Shown here: piece after piece, positions 24,925 through 35,128 of the stretch
Position numbering within the stretch: position 1 is the first letter of the stretch
How the letters are laid out: each line of letters starts with the position of its first letter
DNA from: UBA6244 sp965140775
Lineage (GTDB): Bacteria; Bacteroidota; Bacteroidia; Bacteroidales; F082
Assembly (NCBI GenBank): GCA_965140775.1
Contig: OZ223471.1
Location: 806,001-870,000, forward strand
Direction: 5' to 3'
Length of the DNA stretch: 64,000 nucleotides
Position numbers and translations under genes: made by a program
The notes under the pieces: generated by a model
What the model was told of the DNA's origin: nothing
What the model saw: the letters and a program-made list of their open reading frames with translations, nothing else
Database searches by the model: none

Positions 24925-26270
24925 GGCATTAAATTTTGTTCAATTTCATCTGTCATCTGACCAATATCGCCGGCTCCCATGGTCAGCAGAATGTCGAAGT
25001 CCTGTTGTTGTATGAATGACAGAATATCGGATTTTTTCACCAAATACTTATTTTCATTGTCCATCAGATCCAGAATCATTTGCGATGATACATTTGCGAT
25101 GGGTTTTTCTCGTGCCGGATAAATATCCAACAGAACCACCATGTCGAGTGTTTGTAAGGCTTGGGCAAAGCCTGAGGCAAAATCACGTGTCCGGCTGTAA
25201 AGATGTGGTTGAAAAATACCCATAACCTTTTTGCCGGGATATAGCATCCTCACGGCCTCGATGGTAACACGTATTTCTTCCGGATGGTGGGCGTAGTCGT
25301 CGATGTACACCAGCGATGGCGTGTTGATACGCACGTCAAATCTGCGTTCTACTCCAAGAAATGAGGTGAGTCCGGCTTTTATTTCCTCATTGGTCAGCCC
25401 CAAAAGCATGGCTGATGCGGCAGCGGCCAATGCATTTTCGATGTAGTGAACACCGGGAACTTGCAGAGAGATATTCCTGATAGTAAGGTCTTTGTGCTCA
25501 ATATCAAACACAAACACATGGTCGCTTACCCGGATATTGGTGGCGCGAAAATCTGCCTCAGGATTTGTTCCGTAGCTCATGCGTTGGTAATTTCCATTGA
25601 AATGATTGGCAATGGCTGCATGGCAAACGAGCACCCCTCCGGGTTCTATTTGATTGGAAAAATCAACAAAGGCATTTTTTAAGGATTGATGATTTTCGTA
25701 TATATCCAAATGGTCGGCGTCCATGGAGCTGATGATTCCAATATTGGGATGAAGCAACAAAAACGACCGATCGAATTCGTCGGCTTCCACCACAAAGAAA
25801 TCTGTGGTGTCCGACAAAATCAGGTTTGATTGGTAGTTTTTGGTAATGCCTCCCACGAAAGCAGTGGTCATCTTCTGTGCATGTTTGAGCAGATGTGCCG
25901 TAAGTGCTGAGATACTGGTTTTGCCATGGGTTCCGGCGATGGCCACGGTGTTGTACCGGCTGCTTATTTTGCCCAGCAAGGCCGCACGTTTGATGAGCGA
26001 AAGGTTTTGTTCGCGACAATACAGCAACTCAGCATTGTCGGGTGGAATGGCCGGCGTATAAACCACCATCTCCGGGTTTGGAGGAATTTTAGAAATATCT
26101 TCGTGGTAATGAATCACCATGCCCTCTTTTTCGAGTTGACGTGTGAGCGTTGAAGAGGTAAGGTCGTAACCCGAAACCTGATAGCCAAGATGTTGGTAAT
26201 ACCTTGCCAGGGCGCTCATGCCAATACCCCCGATACCCAGGAAATAGATATGTCGGTTGTTTGTGGTCAT
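24918..26270 (-). CDS. murC: UDP-N-acetylmuramate--L-alanine ligase
   Basis: MurC adds L-alanine to UDP-MurNAc in an ATP-dependent reaction in the cytoplasm. The 450 residues contain the Rossmann start FLGIGGIGMSALARY, the ATP-binding AGTHGKTSISAL, and the DDYAHHPEEI motif. Ends overlap both neighbours: 4 bp with murG and 7 bp with ftsQ, so translation is probably coupled. Confidence 0.97.
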   Translation of the reverse strand: MTTNNRHIYFLGIGGIGMSALARYYQHLGYQVSGYDLTSSTLTRQLEKEGMVIHYHEDISKIPPNPEMVVYTPAIPPDNAELLYCREQNLSLIKRAALLGKISSRYNTVAIAGTHGKTSISALTAHLLKHAQKMTTAFVGGITKNYQSNLILSDTTDFFVVEADEFDRSFLLLHPNIGIISSMDADHLDIYENHQSLKNAFVDFSNQIEPGGVLVCHAAIANHFNGNYQRMSYGTNPEADFRATNIRVSDHVFVFDIEHKDLTIRNISLQVPGVHYIENALAAAASAMLLGLTNEEIKAGLTSFLGVERRFDVRINTPSLVYIDDYAHHPEEIRVTIEAVRMLYPGKKVMGIFQPHLYSRTRDFASGFAQALQTLDMVVLLDIYPAREKPIANVSSQMILDLMDNENKYLVKKSDILSFIQQQDFDILLTMGAGDIGQMTDEIEQNLMPC

Positions 26271-27388
26271 GATTTTCCTCCTTTTATGAGTGCTATCACC
26301 TGTTTTACAATGGCCTCGGTAGCATCTGGATGATCAAAAAATGCAAGGTTTTCCGACATTTGCCTGCGTTTGCCTGCATCATTCATCAAGTGGATGATTT
26401 CAGTGGCGAGGCGATCATTTGCCTGGACTTCGGGGATGAGGATGCCGGCTTCTTTGTCCACCAGGGTACGTGCATTTTGCGTTTGGTGGTCTTCGGCAGC
26501 CGAGGGTAGTGGTATGTAGATGGCCGGTTTTTTTACGGCCACAATTTCGGCAATGGCGATGGCTCCTGCTCTGGAGACTATCAGGTCGGCACAGGCATAG
26601 GCCATGTCCATCCGCTGAATGAATTCTTTTATCAAAACGCGTTCGGGTGAAGGAGAGGCTTTGGCTGCCATCAGCGCTTGTTGATAGCCGTTTTTGCCCG
26701 TTTGCCAAAGTACCTGAATGTTGTTGGTAACCAATTCGTTCAATGCAGAGGCAATGGCCAGATTTATTTTTACGGCACCCTGACTTCCTCCGATAATCAA
26801 CAATGTGGGCAGTGCCGGATTGAGTCCGAAAAAGGCACAACCCTCCATCTTGTTACCGCTGGCATTCATGATTTCTTTACGAATGGGACTTCCCGTCAAC
26901 ACAATCTTGCTCTCGGGGAAATACTTTTCCATGCCCGGATAGGCCACGCAAATACGATTAACCGTACGTGCCAGCCATTTGTTGGTGAGTCCGGGATACG
27001 AATTTTGTTCCAATATCAGGGTGGGGATTTTCCTTTTTGATGCGGCATGCAGCAGTGGTCCACTGGCATATCCACCTGTTCCGATGACCACATCGGGTTT
27101 AAATTTCCTGAGGATGCTACCTGCTTTCAAGGTGCTGTAAATAAGTTTGAAAGGAAAGGCCAGGTTGCTCCAGGTGAGTTTTCGTTGGATACCACTGATG
27201 GGTAATCCTTCGATGGGATAACCCGCCTGAGGAACCTTTTCCATTTCCATGCGTCCGGTGGCTCCCACAAACAAAAAATGCGCTTTGGGAAAAGCTTTTT
27301 TTAGTCCATCGGCAATGGCCACCGCGGGAAAGATATGACCGCCGGTTCCGCCGCCGCTAAGCATGATATGGTATGTTTCCTTAGTCAT
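26267..27388 (-). CDS. murG: Lipid II synthase MurG (GlcNAc transferase)
   Basis: MurG adds GlcNAc to lipid I, making lipid II at the inner face of the membrane. The 373 residues include the GT28 N-terminal motif SGGGTGGHIFPAVAIADGL, a second glycine-rich segment IIGGSQGAVKIN, and the donor-binding SRAGAIAIAEI. It overlaps ftsW by 8 bp and murC by 4 bp. Confidence 0.97.
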   Translation of the reverse strand: MTKETYHIMLSGGGTGGHIFPAVAIADGLKKAFPKAHFLFVGATGRMEMEKVPQAGYPIEGLPISGIQRKLTWSNLAFPFKLIYSTLKAGSILRKFKPDVVIGTGGYASGPLLHAASKRKIPTLILEQNSYPGLTNKWLARTVNRICVAYPGMEKYFPESKIVLTGSPIRKEIMNASGNKMEGCAFFGLNPALPTLLIIGGSQGAVKINLAIASALNELVTNNIQVLWQTGKNGYQQALMAAKASPSPERVLIKEFIQRMDMAYACADLIVSRAGAIAIAEIVAVKKPAIYIPLPSAAEDHQTQNARTLVDKEAGILIPEVQANDRLATEIIHLMNDAGKRRQMSENLAFFDHPDATEAIVKQVIALIKGGKS

Positions 27389-28547
27389 GGGCAGGTTGGT
27401 TTAGGGGTTGTTGGTCAGAAGTTCCTTCTTCGATGTCTTTGCTTACGCTCAGTATGATGCCAATGGCCAGACTTGTAAACCAAATGGAGGTTCCTCCCAT
27501 GCTGAGCAGGGGCAGGGGCTGTCCGGTAACAGGCAGCAAGCCAACGGCCACCCCCATGTTGATCATGGCTTGAAAAACCAGAGAAAATCCCACGCCAATG
27601 GTGAGAAAAGCCCCGAATGTTCCGGGTGCCTTGGTAACGATTTTTACGGCCCGGAAAAACAAAATCAGGTACATGAGTACCACAAAAACGCCACCAACGA
27701 GGCCGTATTCCTCTACGATAATGGCAAAAATAAAGTCAGAATAAGGATGAGGCAAGAAGTTGCGTTGGGTACTGTTTCCGGGCATTTTGCCAATGATTCC
27801 ACCTGTGGCAATGGCAATTTTGGCTTGATCGAGCTGATATGTGTCGCCACTGCCACCTTCAACATAAGAGGTAATGCGGTTTTTCCAGGTGCCCACGCGG
27901 CCTTGTTGCCCTTCGGGCAGCATAAGCAGAATGGTTACACCCAATGCCATGGCCACCAAACCAATTCCCACCAATCCCAAAAGATAGCTGGTTTTTACTC
28001 TTCCAATAAACAGGATGACCAAACTGGTGGCAAACAGCATGGCCGCGGTGGAAAAGTTGGCCAGGAAGATAAGCCCGGTTACAAGGATAATGGGTAGCAT
28101 CAAAGGGAGAAAAGCCGAACGAAAGTCTTTTATTTCGTCTTGTTTTTTGCTCAGCATCCGGGCCAAAAACACAATCAGGGTAATTTTGGCAAGGTCGGAA
28201 GTTTGAAAGGTTAAACCAAAGGGCAATGGCAGCACCCGTTTGGCATCGTTAAGGTTTAATCCGAAGATTAACGTGATGAGCAACAAGGGAATGGCGATGT
28301 ACAGGCCTATTTGAAAAATACGAGAATAATAGGTGTATTTTACCCGATGTGCCAGATACATGAACAGAAGTCCAAAAAGCAAAATCAGTGCATGCTTGAG
28401 CATATAATAATTGGTGTTACCACCATGATATTTGTATGCCAGTGTTCCTGTTGAGCTGTAAACAGCCAAAAACGACAACAAACTCAGCAGAAAAACCACT
28501 GCCCAGATCACCCGATCACCTTTTATTCTTCCTCCCAGCGTTCCCAT
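27381..28547 (-). CDS. ftsW: Septal SEDS glycosyltransferase FtsW
   Basis: FtsW polymerises lipid II into glycan at the septum together with the FtsI transpeptidase. The 388 residues have about ten hydrophobic segments and SEDS features such as FQTSDLAKITLIVFLA, RNFLPHPYSDFIFAIIVEEYGL and LPLLSMGGTSIW. Position between murD and murG is the standard dcw location and separates it from the rod-system paralogue RodA. Confidence 0.96.
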   Translation of the reverse strand: MGTLGGRIKGDRVIWAVVFLLSLLSFLAVYSSTGTLAYKYHGGNTNYYMLKHALILLFGLLFMYLAHRVKYTYYSRIFQIGLYIAIPLLLITLIFGLNLNDAKRVLPLPFGLTFQTSDLAKITLIVFLARMLSKKQDEIKDFRSAFLPLMLPIILVTGLIFLANFSTAAMLFATSLVILFIGRVKTSYLLGLVGIGLVAMALGVTILLMLPEGQQGRVGTWKNRITSYVEGGSGDTYQLDQAKIAIATGGIIGKMPGNSTQRNFLPHPYSDFIFAIIVEEYGLVGGVFVVLMYLILFFRAVKIVTKAPGTFGAFLTIGVGFSLVFQAMINMGVAVGLLPVTGQPLPLLSMGGTSIWFTSLAIGIILSVSKDIEEGTSDQQPLNQPAHD

Positions 28548-28549
28548 GG

Positions 28550-29896
28550 CTATAATCTGTTCACTGCTTGTTTAAACTGATTACCGCGGTCTTCAAAATT
28601 CTCGAACAAATCGAAGCTTGAACATGCCGGAGACAGAAGCACGATGTCGCCTTTTTCGGCCAGGTGATATGCTTCAATAACAGCATCTTCTGCTGATTCG
28701 GTGTTCACAATCGTGGGCACCACATCGCCAAAAGCGGCGTGGATGTTGGTGTTATCCAAACCAAGACAAACAATGGCTTTCACCTTTTGCTTTACCAGAG
28801 CCATCAGAGAAGTGTAGTCATTTCCTTTGTCCACACCGCCCACAATCCATACGGTGGGACGGTCCACGTATTCGAGGGCGTACCAGGTGCTGTTCACGTT
28901 GGTAGCTTTCGAGTCGTTGATAAAACTGATGCCATGCACACTCGACACGTATTCAAGTCGGTGGGCAATGTTGTGGAAATCGGAAAGGCTCTGCTTCAGC
29001 GATTCGTTTCTTACGTCCATTAATTTGGCTGCAACTCCTGCTGCCATGGAGTTGTGGATGTTGTGTCGCCCTTGTAAGGCCAATTGCTCTAATGTCATAC
29101 TGACTTGTTTTTTATGGTGTTTTATGATGATTTTATTATTGTTCAAATAGGCTCCCCTTGTGGTGGGAGTGGGTTGAAGCGTATAGGTATATCGTTGTGC
29201 CAATCCCGCGGTGGTGCCCATGGCCTCGCTTAATACAGGGTCGTCGGCGCAATAAATGACCACATCTTCGGGTTGTTGATTCCGCAATATCCTGAGTTTG
29301 GAGGCCACGTATTTGCTAAATTGATGGTCGTAGCGGTCCAGATGGTCAGGGGTAATGTTGGTGATGATGGCGATATGGGCTCTGAATTCAAACATGCCAT
29401 CCAGTTGAAAGCTGCTGATTTCGAGTACATATACTTCGTAATTGTTTTCGGCCACCTGTAGGGCAAAACTTTGTCCCACATTGCCTGCCAGTCCTACGTT
29501 GAATCCTGCATTTTTCAGGATGTGATACAACAGGAGGGTGGTGGTTGTTTTTCCGTTGGAACCGGTGATACAAATAAGTTGTGCCCTGGTATATCTTGAA
29601 GCAAACTCAATCTCAGAGATCACCGGAATCTGTTTTTCCACCAATCGCTGAATCACAGGTACATGATCCGGAATGCCGGGACTTTTTACTACTTCCACAG
29701 CATTTTCGATTTTTGAAAGGGTATGCCCGTTTTCCTCGAAGGGTATGTTTTGGGCTACGAGGGTTTGACGGAATTTGTCACAAATTGGGCCATTGTCGCT
29801 TACAAAGACATCAAAACCTTGCTTTTTGGCCAAAATAGCTGCTCCCACGCCACTTTCACCGGCGCCCAGAATCACTATTTTTTGGTTTTTTGTCAT
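28550..29896 (-). CDS. murD: UDP-N-acetylmuramoyl-L-alanine--D-glutamate ligase
   Basis: MurD adds D-glutamate to the growing UDP-MurNAc peptide. The 448 residues show the Mur ligase plan: N-terminal nucleotide-binding fold (VILGAGESGVGAAIL), ATP site ITGSNGKTTTTLLLYH, and late motifs FINDSKATNVNSTWYAL and LLSPACSSFDLFENFEDRG. It lies 14 bp after mraY and 2 bp before ftsW. Confidence 0.97.
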   Translation of the reverse strand: MTKNQKIVILGAGESGVGAAILAKKQGFDVFVSDNGPICDKFRQTLVAQNIPFEENGHTLSKIENAVEVVKSPGIPDHVPVIQRLVEKQIPVISEIEFASRYTRAQLICITGSNGKTTTTLLLYHILKNAGFNVGLAGNVGQSFALQVAENNYEVYVLEISSFQLDGMFEFRAHIAIITNITPDHLDRYDHQFSKYVASKLRILRNQQPEDVVIYCADDPVLSEAMGTTAGLAQRYTYTLQPTPTTRGAYLNNNKIIIKHHKKQVSMTLEQLALQGRHNIHNSMAAGVAAKLMDVRNESLKQSLSDFHNIAHRLEYVSSVHGISFINDSKATNVNSTWYALEYVDRPTVWIVGGVDKGNDYTSLMALVKQKVKAIVCLGLDNTNIHAAFGDVVPTIVNTESAEDAVIEAYHLAEKGDIVLLSPACSSFDLFENFEDRGNQFKQAVNRL

Positions 29897-29910
29897 TTGT
29901 AATATACTGT

Positions 29911-31149
29911 TTATCTAAGTTTTAAAGTAATAATGGTGGTTACTGCCAGAAAAATGCCCACAATTAAAAACCGTTGTACAATCTTGGGTTCGGGATAGCC
30001 CAGTTTTTGAAAATGGTGGTGAAGCGGCGACATCTTAAAAATCCTTCTTCCTTCGCCATATTTCTTTTTGGTGTGTTTGAAATAACTTACCTGCATGATC
30101 ACCGACAGGCTTTCTGCCAAAAATATTCCGCACAGGATGGGGATGAGCAGTTCTTTTCGGATGATGATGGCGAATACCGCGATAATTCCTCCGATGGACA
30201 AACTTCCCGTGTCGCCCATAAAAATCTGTGCCGGATAGGTGTTGAACCAGAGAAAACCCACCGTAGCTCCTACAAATGCGGCAATGTATATGGAGAGTTC
30301 ACCGGTATTTGGTAAATACATGATGTTGAGATAGTCGGCGAAAATGATGTTACCCGAAACCCAGGCCAGCAAACCTAAGGTTAAGCCAATTACTGCCGAA
30401 GTGCCGGCGGCCAGTCCGTCCATGCCATCGGTGAGATTGGCTCCGTTGGAAACGGCCGAGATAATAAAAATGACCAGTGGGATGAATATTAAAAAGGACC
30501 ATTTTTCGTGCCCCTCGCCCATCCAACTGAGGAGGGAGGCATAATCGAATTCGTTGTTTTTAACAAATGGTATGGTGGTTTTGGTGCTTTGAAATTGCTC
30601 ATATACAAATTTGGAGGACGGCCCCGTTTGTTCCATGGTGACAAACACTTCGGTGGAAGGTTTTATCTTTTCGCGAACCACCACCTGTGGGTTGAAATAC
30701 ATCACCAAACCAACGATGAGGCCAAGCACTACTTGTCCGATAATTTTATAAATCCCTTTTAACCCTTTTTTATCTTTTTTAAAAACTTTGATGTAATCGT
30801 CGGTGAAGCCAATGGCACCCAACCAGATTGTGGTGAAAATCATCAACAGGATATAGATATTGGAGAGTTTGGCAAACAAAAGGGTGGGCACAAGCACTGA
30901 CGCCAGGATGATAAGTCCGCCCATGGTGGGAGTGCCTTGCTTTTCCAGCTGACCTTCCAAGCCCAGATCACGGATGGTTTCACCCACCTGTTTTTTGTTC
31001 AGGAAAGCAATCCATCGGTTGCCAAACAACAAGCTGATGATGAGCGAGGTGATGATGGCCATGGCTGCTCTGAACGACAAATAATTGAATACACCGGCTC
31101 CTGGAAAGTTGAATGCGCTATCGAGATATTGAAATAAGGTGTACAGCAT
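29911..31149 (-). CDS. mraY: Phospho-N-acetylmuramoyl-pentapeptide transferase MraY
   Basis: MraY moves phospho-MurNAc-pentapeptide to undecaprenyl phosphate, making lipid I. The 412 residues have about ten membrane segments. The motif GFTDDYIKVFKKDKKGLKG carries the catalytic Asp pair, and NGANLTDGMDGLAAG and the MSPLHHHFQKLG tail are family hallmarks. A ~60-residue insert around 170-230 (KPSTEVFVTMEQTGPSSKFV region) makes it longer than the E. coli enzyme (360), as I recall for Bacteroidota. Confidence 0.97.
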   Translation of the reverse strand: MLYTLFQYLDSAFNFPGAGVFNYLSFRAAMAIITSLIISLLFGNRWIAFLNKKQVGETIRDLGLEGQLEKQGTPTMGGLIILASVLVPTLLFAKLSNIYILLMIFTTIWLGAIGFTDDYIKVFKKDKKGLKGIYKIIGQVVLGLIVGLVMYFNPQVVVREKIKPSTEVFVTMEQTGPSSKFVYEQFQSTKTTIPFVKNNEFDYASLLSWMGEGHEKWSFLIFIPLVIFIISAVSNGANLTDGMDGLAAGTSAVIGLTLGLLAWVSGNIIFADYLNIMYLPNTGELSIYIAAFVGATVGFLWFNTYPAQIFMGDTGSLSIGGIIAVFAIIIRKELLIPILCGIFLAESLSVIMQVSYFKHTKKKYGEGRRIFKMSPLHHHFQKLGYPEPKIVQRFLIVGIFLAVTTIITLKLR

Positions 31150-31151
31150 AA

Positions 31152-32609
31152 TTATATTTCTTTCATGAGTTCTTCGATTATTTCTTTGTCGTCGAAATGA
31201 TGACGAACCCCATTTATTTCCTGGTATTTTTCATGGCCTTTTCCTGCAATCAGGATCATATCTCCCGGTTGAGCCAGGTTCCAGGCCGTTTTGATGGCTT
31301 CTTTTCGGTTGGTAATTACCAGCGTTCTGGCTTTTTTGGTAACATCGATTCCCTGTTTCATTTCTTCCAGAATTTTTTCCGGATCCTCGCTGCGCGGGTT
31401 GTCGCTGGTGAGAATAACCCTGGTGCTCAGGCGCGATGCAATGGCAGCCATCAGCGGTCTTTTGGTTTTGTCGCGGTCGCCTCCGGCGCCGGTAACGGTG
31501 ATTAGTTGTTCGTTGTGGGTCCTCAGGGCATTCAGGGTATTCAATACATTTTCCAACGCATCGGGGGTATGTGCATAATCCACGATCGCCGTGATGTTGT
31601 TGGCCGATTTAATCACATCGAACCTGCCTTCGGCTCCTTTCAACATGCTCAATCCGGCCAGAACTTCTTCTTTGGCCTGACCCAATAGCATGGCCGTACC
31701 ATAGATAGCCATTAAATTGTAGCTGTTGAAATCTCCCGAAAGGGGCGAGTACACTTCAATGCCGTCGATTTTTATCTGCATGCCGTCCAGGTGGTTCTCC
31801 AGCACCTTGCCTTTGAAATCAGCCATGTTTTTCAATCCGTAGAAATTTTTCGTTGCCTTGGTGTTTTGCAGCATGATTTTGCCATTGCGATCGTCAGCAT
31901 TGGAAAGGGCAAATGCGGCGGAAGGCAGTTGGTCGAAAAATCTTTTCTTGGCTTCCAGATAAGCTTTGAAAGTGAGGTGATAGTCCAGATGATCGTGGGT
32001 GATGTTGGTAAATACCCCTCCGGTAAAGGTTAGTCCGGCGATACGCTCCTGATCGATGGCGTGCGAGCTTACTTCCATAAAGGTGTATTCGCAACCTGAA
32101 TCCACCATCTGAGCCAGCAATTCGTTTATTTTAACTGCATCGGGTGTGGTATGACTCGAAGGAAGTTCCGCATTGCCAATACGACAGCTGATGGTGGAGA
32201 TTAATCCGCATTGATAGCCCAAATGCATAAACAAATTATACAATAAGGTGGCCGTGGTGGTTTTGCCATTGGTGCCCGTGATGCCTACCAGTTTAAGCTT
32301 TTTGGAAGGGTTTCCATAAAAATTGGAGGCCATCATGCCCAAAGCGAAGGATGGATTCTTCACCAAAATATAGGTAATCTCAGGGTGTATCTCTTCAGGA
32401 AATTGACCGCAAATAATGGCTGTTGCACCTTCTTTAATGGCTTGTCCGATGTACGTATGACCATCAACCCGTGTTCCTTTGGTGGCAACAAAAGCAGTAT
32501 CGGTTGTCACACTACGCGAGTCGAAGGCTATGTGATTGATGGGAACATTGAGCATTCCTTTGGTTTCGATCACACCACACGAATATAATATGTCCTGCAA
32601 TTCCATCAT
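31152..32609 (-). CDS. murE: UDP-MurNAc-tripeptide synthetase (meso-DAP adding)
   Basis: MurE adds the third residue of the stem peptide. The 485 residues include the ATP site ITGTNGKTTTATLLYNLF (near 110) and the substrate motif D403-N-P-R406, which indicates meso-diaminopimelate rather than lysine. So the cell wall is probably the A1-gamma type usual for Gram-negative bacteria. It lies 5 bp after ftsI and 2 bp before mraY. Confidence 0.96.
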   Translation of the reverse strand: MMELQDILYSCGVIETKGMLNVPINHIAFDSRSVTTDTAFVATKGTRVDGHTYIGQAIKEGATAIICGQFPEEIHPEITYILVKNPSFALGMMASNFYGNPSKKLKLVGITGTNGKTTTATLLYNLFMHLGYQCGLISTISCRIGNAELPSSHTTPDAVKINELLAQMVDSGCEYTFMEVSSHAIDQERIAGLTFTGGVFTNITHDHLDYHLTFKAYLEAKKRFFDQLPSAAFALSNADDRNGKIMLQNTKATKNFYGLKNMADFKGKVLENHLDGMQIKIDGIEVYSPLSGDFNSYNLMAIYGTAMLLGQAKEEVLAGLSMLKGAEGRFDVIKSANNITAIVDYAHTPDALENVLNTLNALRTHNEQLITVTGAGGDRDKTKRPLMAAIASRLSTRVILTSDNPRSEDPEKILEEMKQGIDVTKKARTLVITNRKEAIKTAWNLAQPGDMILIAGKGHEKYQEINGVRHHFDDKEIIEELMKEI

Positions 32610-32614
32610 TTCGG

Positions 32615-34723
32615 CTAAATATTTGACAATTCGAGGTTTATATGCATATTGGGTGTTACTTTGCTTCCTGCTCTGGCGGATTGCGAGCGCACCACGCCAC
32701 GTCCGGAGAGTGAGATGCTGATGCCCATGTTCTCCAAAAGAAATACCGCGTCCTTGGCTTTCATGCCCTTTACATTGGGGACTATTTTTTCGGGAAACCG
32801 AACCGCTTCAAACTCGGTAGTGCCACTTTGTGTATTGGCTATTATCCACTCTTCACTTCCCTGACTTTCAGTGAATGGGATGTTTAGGTTGCCATAAATG
32901 ACAGTAGCATCATTTGCATGTAATGGTCTGATTTTAGGTGCGCTTTGGACGCTGTCCACAAGGCCGTTGTCCACATTCAGCGAGATGGAGGTGGCGTAAA
33001 TATTGTCGGCAATTTTTTTAAATACCGGAGCAGCCACGCTTCCCCCGTAGTATTTTCCTGCAGAAGGATTGTTTACCACCACGATGCATGAATACACTGG
33101 ATTGTCGGCAGGAAAATACCCCACAAAGGTTCCGTTGTAATTTTTCTTGTTGTATTTGCCCCCCACGGCTATTTGTGCTGTTCCTGTTTTGCCGGCTACT
33201 TTGTAGGGGCAATTCTTGAAGGTGCTTTTGCCGGTGCCACGTTCCACCACACCTTCGAGCAGCGACTGGGCTTGCTTCAGGGTAGCTTCGGATACTACCT
33301 GAGGGTTAATTATCTGGGGATCGAAATGTTCTTTGGGTACACCGCCCTCCATGATGTCGGTTACAAAATAGGGTTTCACCATCACACCATTGTTGGCAAT
33401 GGAGTTGTAAAGGGTGAGGGTTTGCATGGGAGTTACGGTGAGCTCATATCCAATGGACATCCACGGAAGTGAGGTGCCATACCAGATTCTTTTGTTTGAT
33501 GGATGTTTTATCTGAGGTATCCCTTCTCCTTTGATTTCAAGATGCAGGGGGGTGTTCAGATTAAAAGAGTATAGCCTGTCGATAAATTTCTCGGGTTCAT
33601 CCTTATAGGCACCGTAAATAATTTTGGAGATGCCCACATTTGACGAATGTTCAAAGGCATCGCGAACAGTAACGCGTCCGTTTCCGATTTTGTGAACATC
33701 CTGCATGCCGCGGTTGTAGTAGGAGGTATATCCTTCACCTGTAACCACACTATCGGTAAGTTTTGTTTTGTTGTCCTCAAGTGCTGCCAAAATGGATGCC
33801 AGTTTAAAGGTAGATCCGGGTTCGATGCTTTCACCAATGCTGTAGTTGTAAGTTTCTTTGTAATAGCCATCGGTGCTGTCGTAACGGAGGTTGGCGTTGG
33901 CACGAATTTTTCCGGTGGCCACTTCCATTACCACGGCACATCCCTGAAAGGCTTTGTTTTCGAGTAGTGTTTCGAGCAAGGCCTGTTCGGCAACATCCTG
34001 AATATGAATGTCGAGGGTGGTCACCACATCAAGTCCATCCACCGGTTCCACTTCATTTTCGTCGTGAACAGGAACCCAATCTCCATGGTTTATCCGTCGC
34101 ATTACCTGTTTGCCATCTTTTCCCGTAAGGGTTTCTGCATAAGCGCCTTCGAGCCCCACATACAAATTTTCATCCTCAATCACATAACCAATGGTTCGGG
34201 CTGCCAGTTCGTCAAAAGGACGGGCCCGTTGTGTTTTTTGAATGGTGATAAGGCCACCTCGGTATTTACCATCCCTGAATATGGGAAGCTTACGCATTTG
34301 CTTTAGCTGATCGTAGCTGGTTTTCCTGCTGATGAGTAGGTAGCGGTTGCCCTTTTTTCGGGCGGCCACCAACTGGTTTTTAATGTTGCGTGCCGACTTG
34401 TTGAGAATGGTAGCCAAACCTTTGGCAATGGAATCGACCTTGGCATTGAACAGGGAGTTGGAAATGGCCGGATTGGCTGCATCCCAGCGCACCTCAAATA
34501 TGGGAACCGATGTGGCAAGCAAGCTTCCATCCGAAGCCAGAATATTGCCTTTGGTGGATTCGATGTTAAACACCTCGAGCTCCTGAGTAATGGCTTTTTC
34601 GTTAAGTTCTTCACCTTCTTTTACCTGGATATAAACAATTTTGGCAATAATGGCCACTCCGAACAACAACATGCCGAAATACACCAGATAAACCCGCCAT
34701 AATATGTCTTTTCTAATATCCAT
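32615..34723 (-). CDS. ftsI: Septal transpeptidase FtsI (PBP3-type) with PASTA domain
   Basis: This class B penicillin-binding protein cross-links septal peptidoglycan, working with FtsW. The 702 residues have an N-terminal membrane anchor (about 10-30), a dimerisation domain, then the transpeptidase motifs S304-T-F-K307, S360-S-N362 and K512-T-G. The last ~60 residues form a PASTA domain (VPNVKGMKAKDAVFLLENMG), an extension lacking in E. coli FtsI but present in SpoVD-like proteins and common in Bacteroidota. It is 10 bp after ftsL. Confidence 0.95.
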   Translation of the reverse strand: MDIRKDILWRVYLVYFGMLLFGVAIIAKIVYIQVKEGEELNEKAITQELEVFNIESTKGNILASDGSLLATSVPIFEVRWDAANPAISNSLFNAKVDSIAKGLATILNKSARNIKNQLVAARKKGNRYLLISRKTSYDQLKQMRKLPIFRDGKYRGGLITIQKTQRARPFDELAARTIGYVIEDENLYVGLEGAYAETLTGKDGKQVMRRINHGDWVPVHDENEVEPVDGLDVVTTLDIHIQDVAEQALLETLLENKAFQGCAVVMEVATGKIRANANLRYDSTDGYYKETYNYSIGESIEPGSTFKLASILAALEDNKTKLTDSVVTGEGYTSYYNRGMQDVHKIGNGRVTVRDAFEHSSNVGISKIIYGAYKDEPEKFIDRLYSFNLNTPLHLEIKGEGIPQIKHPSNKRIWYGTSLPWMSIGYELTVTPMQTLTLYNSIANNGVMVKPYFVTDIMEGGVPKEHFDPQIINPQVVSEATLKQAQSLLEGVVERGTGKSTFKNCPYKVAGKTGTAQIAVGGKYNKKNYNGTFVGYFPADNPVYSCIVVVNNPSAGKYYGGSVAAPVFKKIADNIYATSISLNVDNGLVDSVQSAPKIRPLHANDATVIYGNLNIPFTESQGSEEWIIANTQSGTTEFEAVRFPEKIVPNVKGMKAKDAVFLLENMGISISLSGRGVVRSQSARAGSKVTPNMHINLELSNI

Positions 34724-34733
34724 AATCTTCTGA

Positions 34734-35126
34734 TCAGTCTTCGTTTTTGATGGTGATACGTTTTAGTGGTTCGGTGTTTTCTTTTATCCCTTTGGTATTC
34801 AGCTTCTTGGAAATCTGTGATTGCTTTTCAATCTGCGTCAGGTTCGATTTGGCATCGATGTATTCAAACCTTAATTCCTTTACTTCCCGCTGCAATTGGT
34901 TTATTTCCCGGGTTTTGTTCTCGGCCAGGTAGTTGTTGGCAATGTAGATGAAAGCCAGAAAAGAGATGTACAGCAAATAAGGAAGCATGGTAAAAGTGCC
35001 CGATGACAAAAAATCACCACCCAAAATTTCTTTGGTAGTTTTTTCAAACTTGCTTTTCTTGGCAGGAGCCTTGGGTATGACTTCTGCCGGCGGTTCCGGA
35101 TTTTTGAGTTTGTTCGACTTTGCCAT
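34734..35126 (-). CDS. FtsL-like cell division protein
   Basis: A 130-residue bitopic protein. About 45 residues of charged, Lys/Pro-rich cytoplasmic tail precede one membrane segment (about 48-66, LPYLLYISFLAFIYIANNYL) and a heptad-like coiled coil (REINQLQREVKELRFEYIDAKSN region). Size, topology and position between rsmH and ftsI match FtsL, which joins FtsB and FtsQ to activate FtsWI. Sequence conservation is too low for a firm symbol; Bacteroidota forms are placed in a separate FtsL-like family. Confidence 0.82.
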   Translation of the reverse strand: MAKSNKLKNPEPPAEVIPKAPAKKSKFEKTTKEILGGDFLSSGTFTMLPYLLYISFLAFIYIANNYLAENKTREINQLQREVKELRFEYIDAKSNLTQIEKQSQISKKLNTKGIKENTEPLKRITIKNED

Positions 35127-35128
35127 GG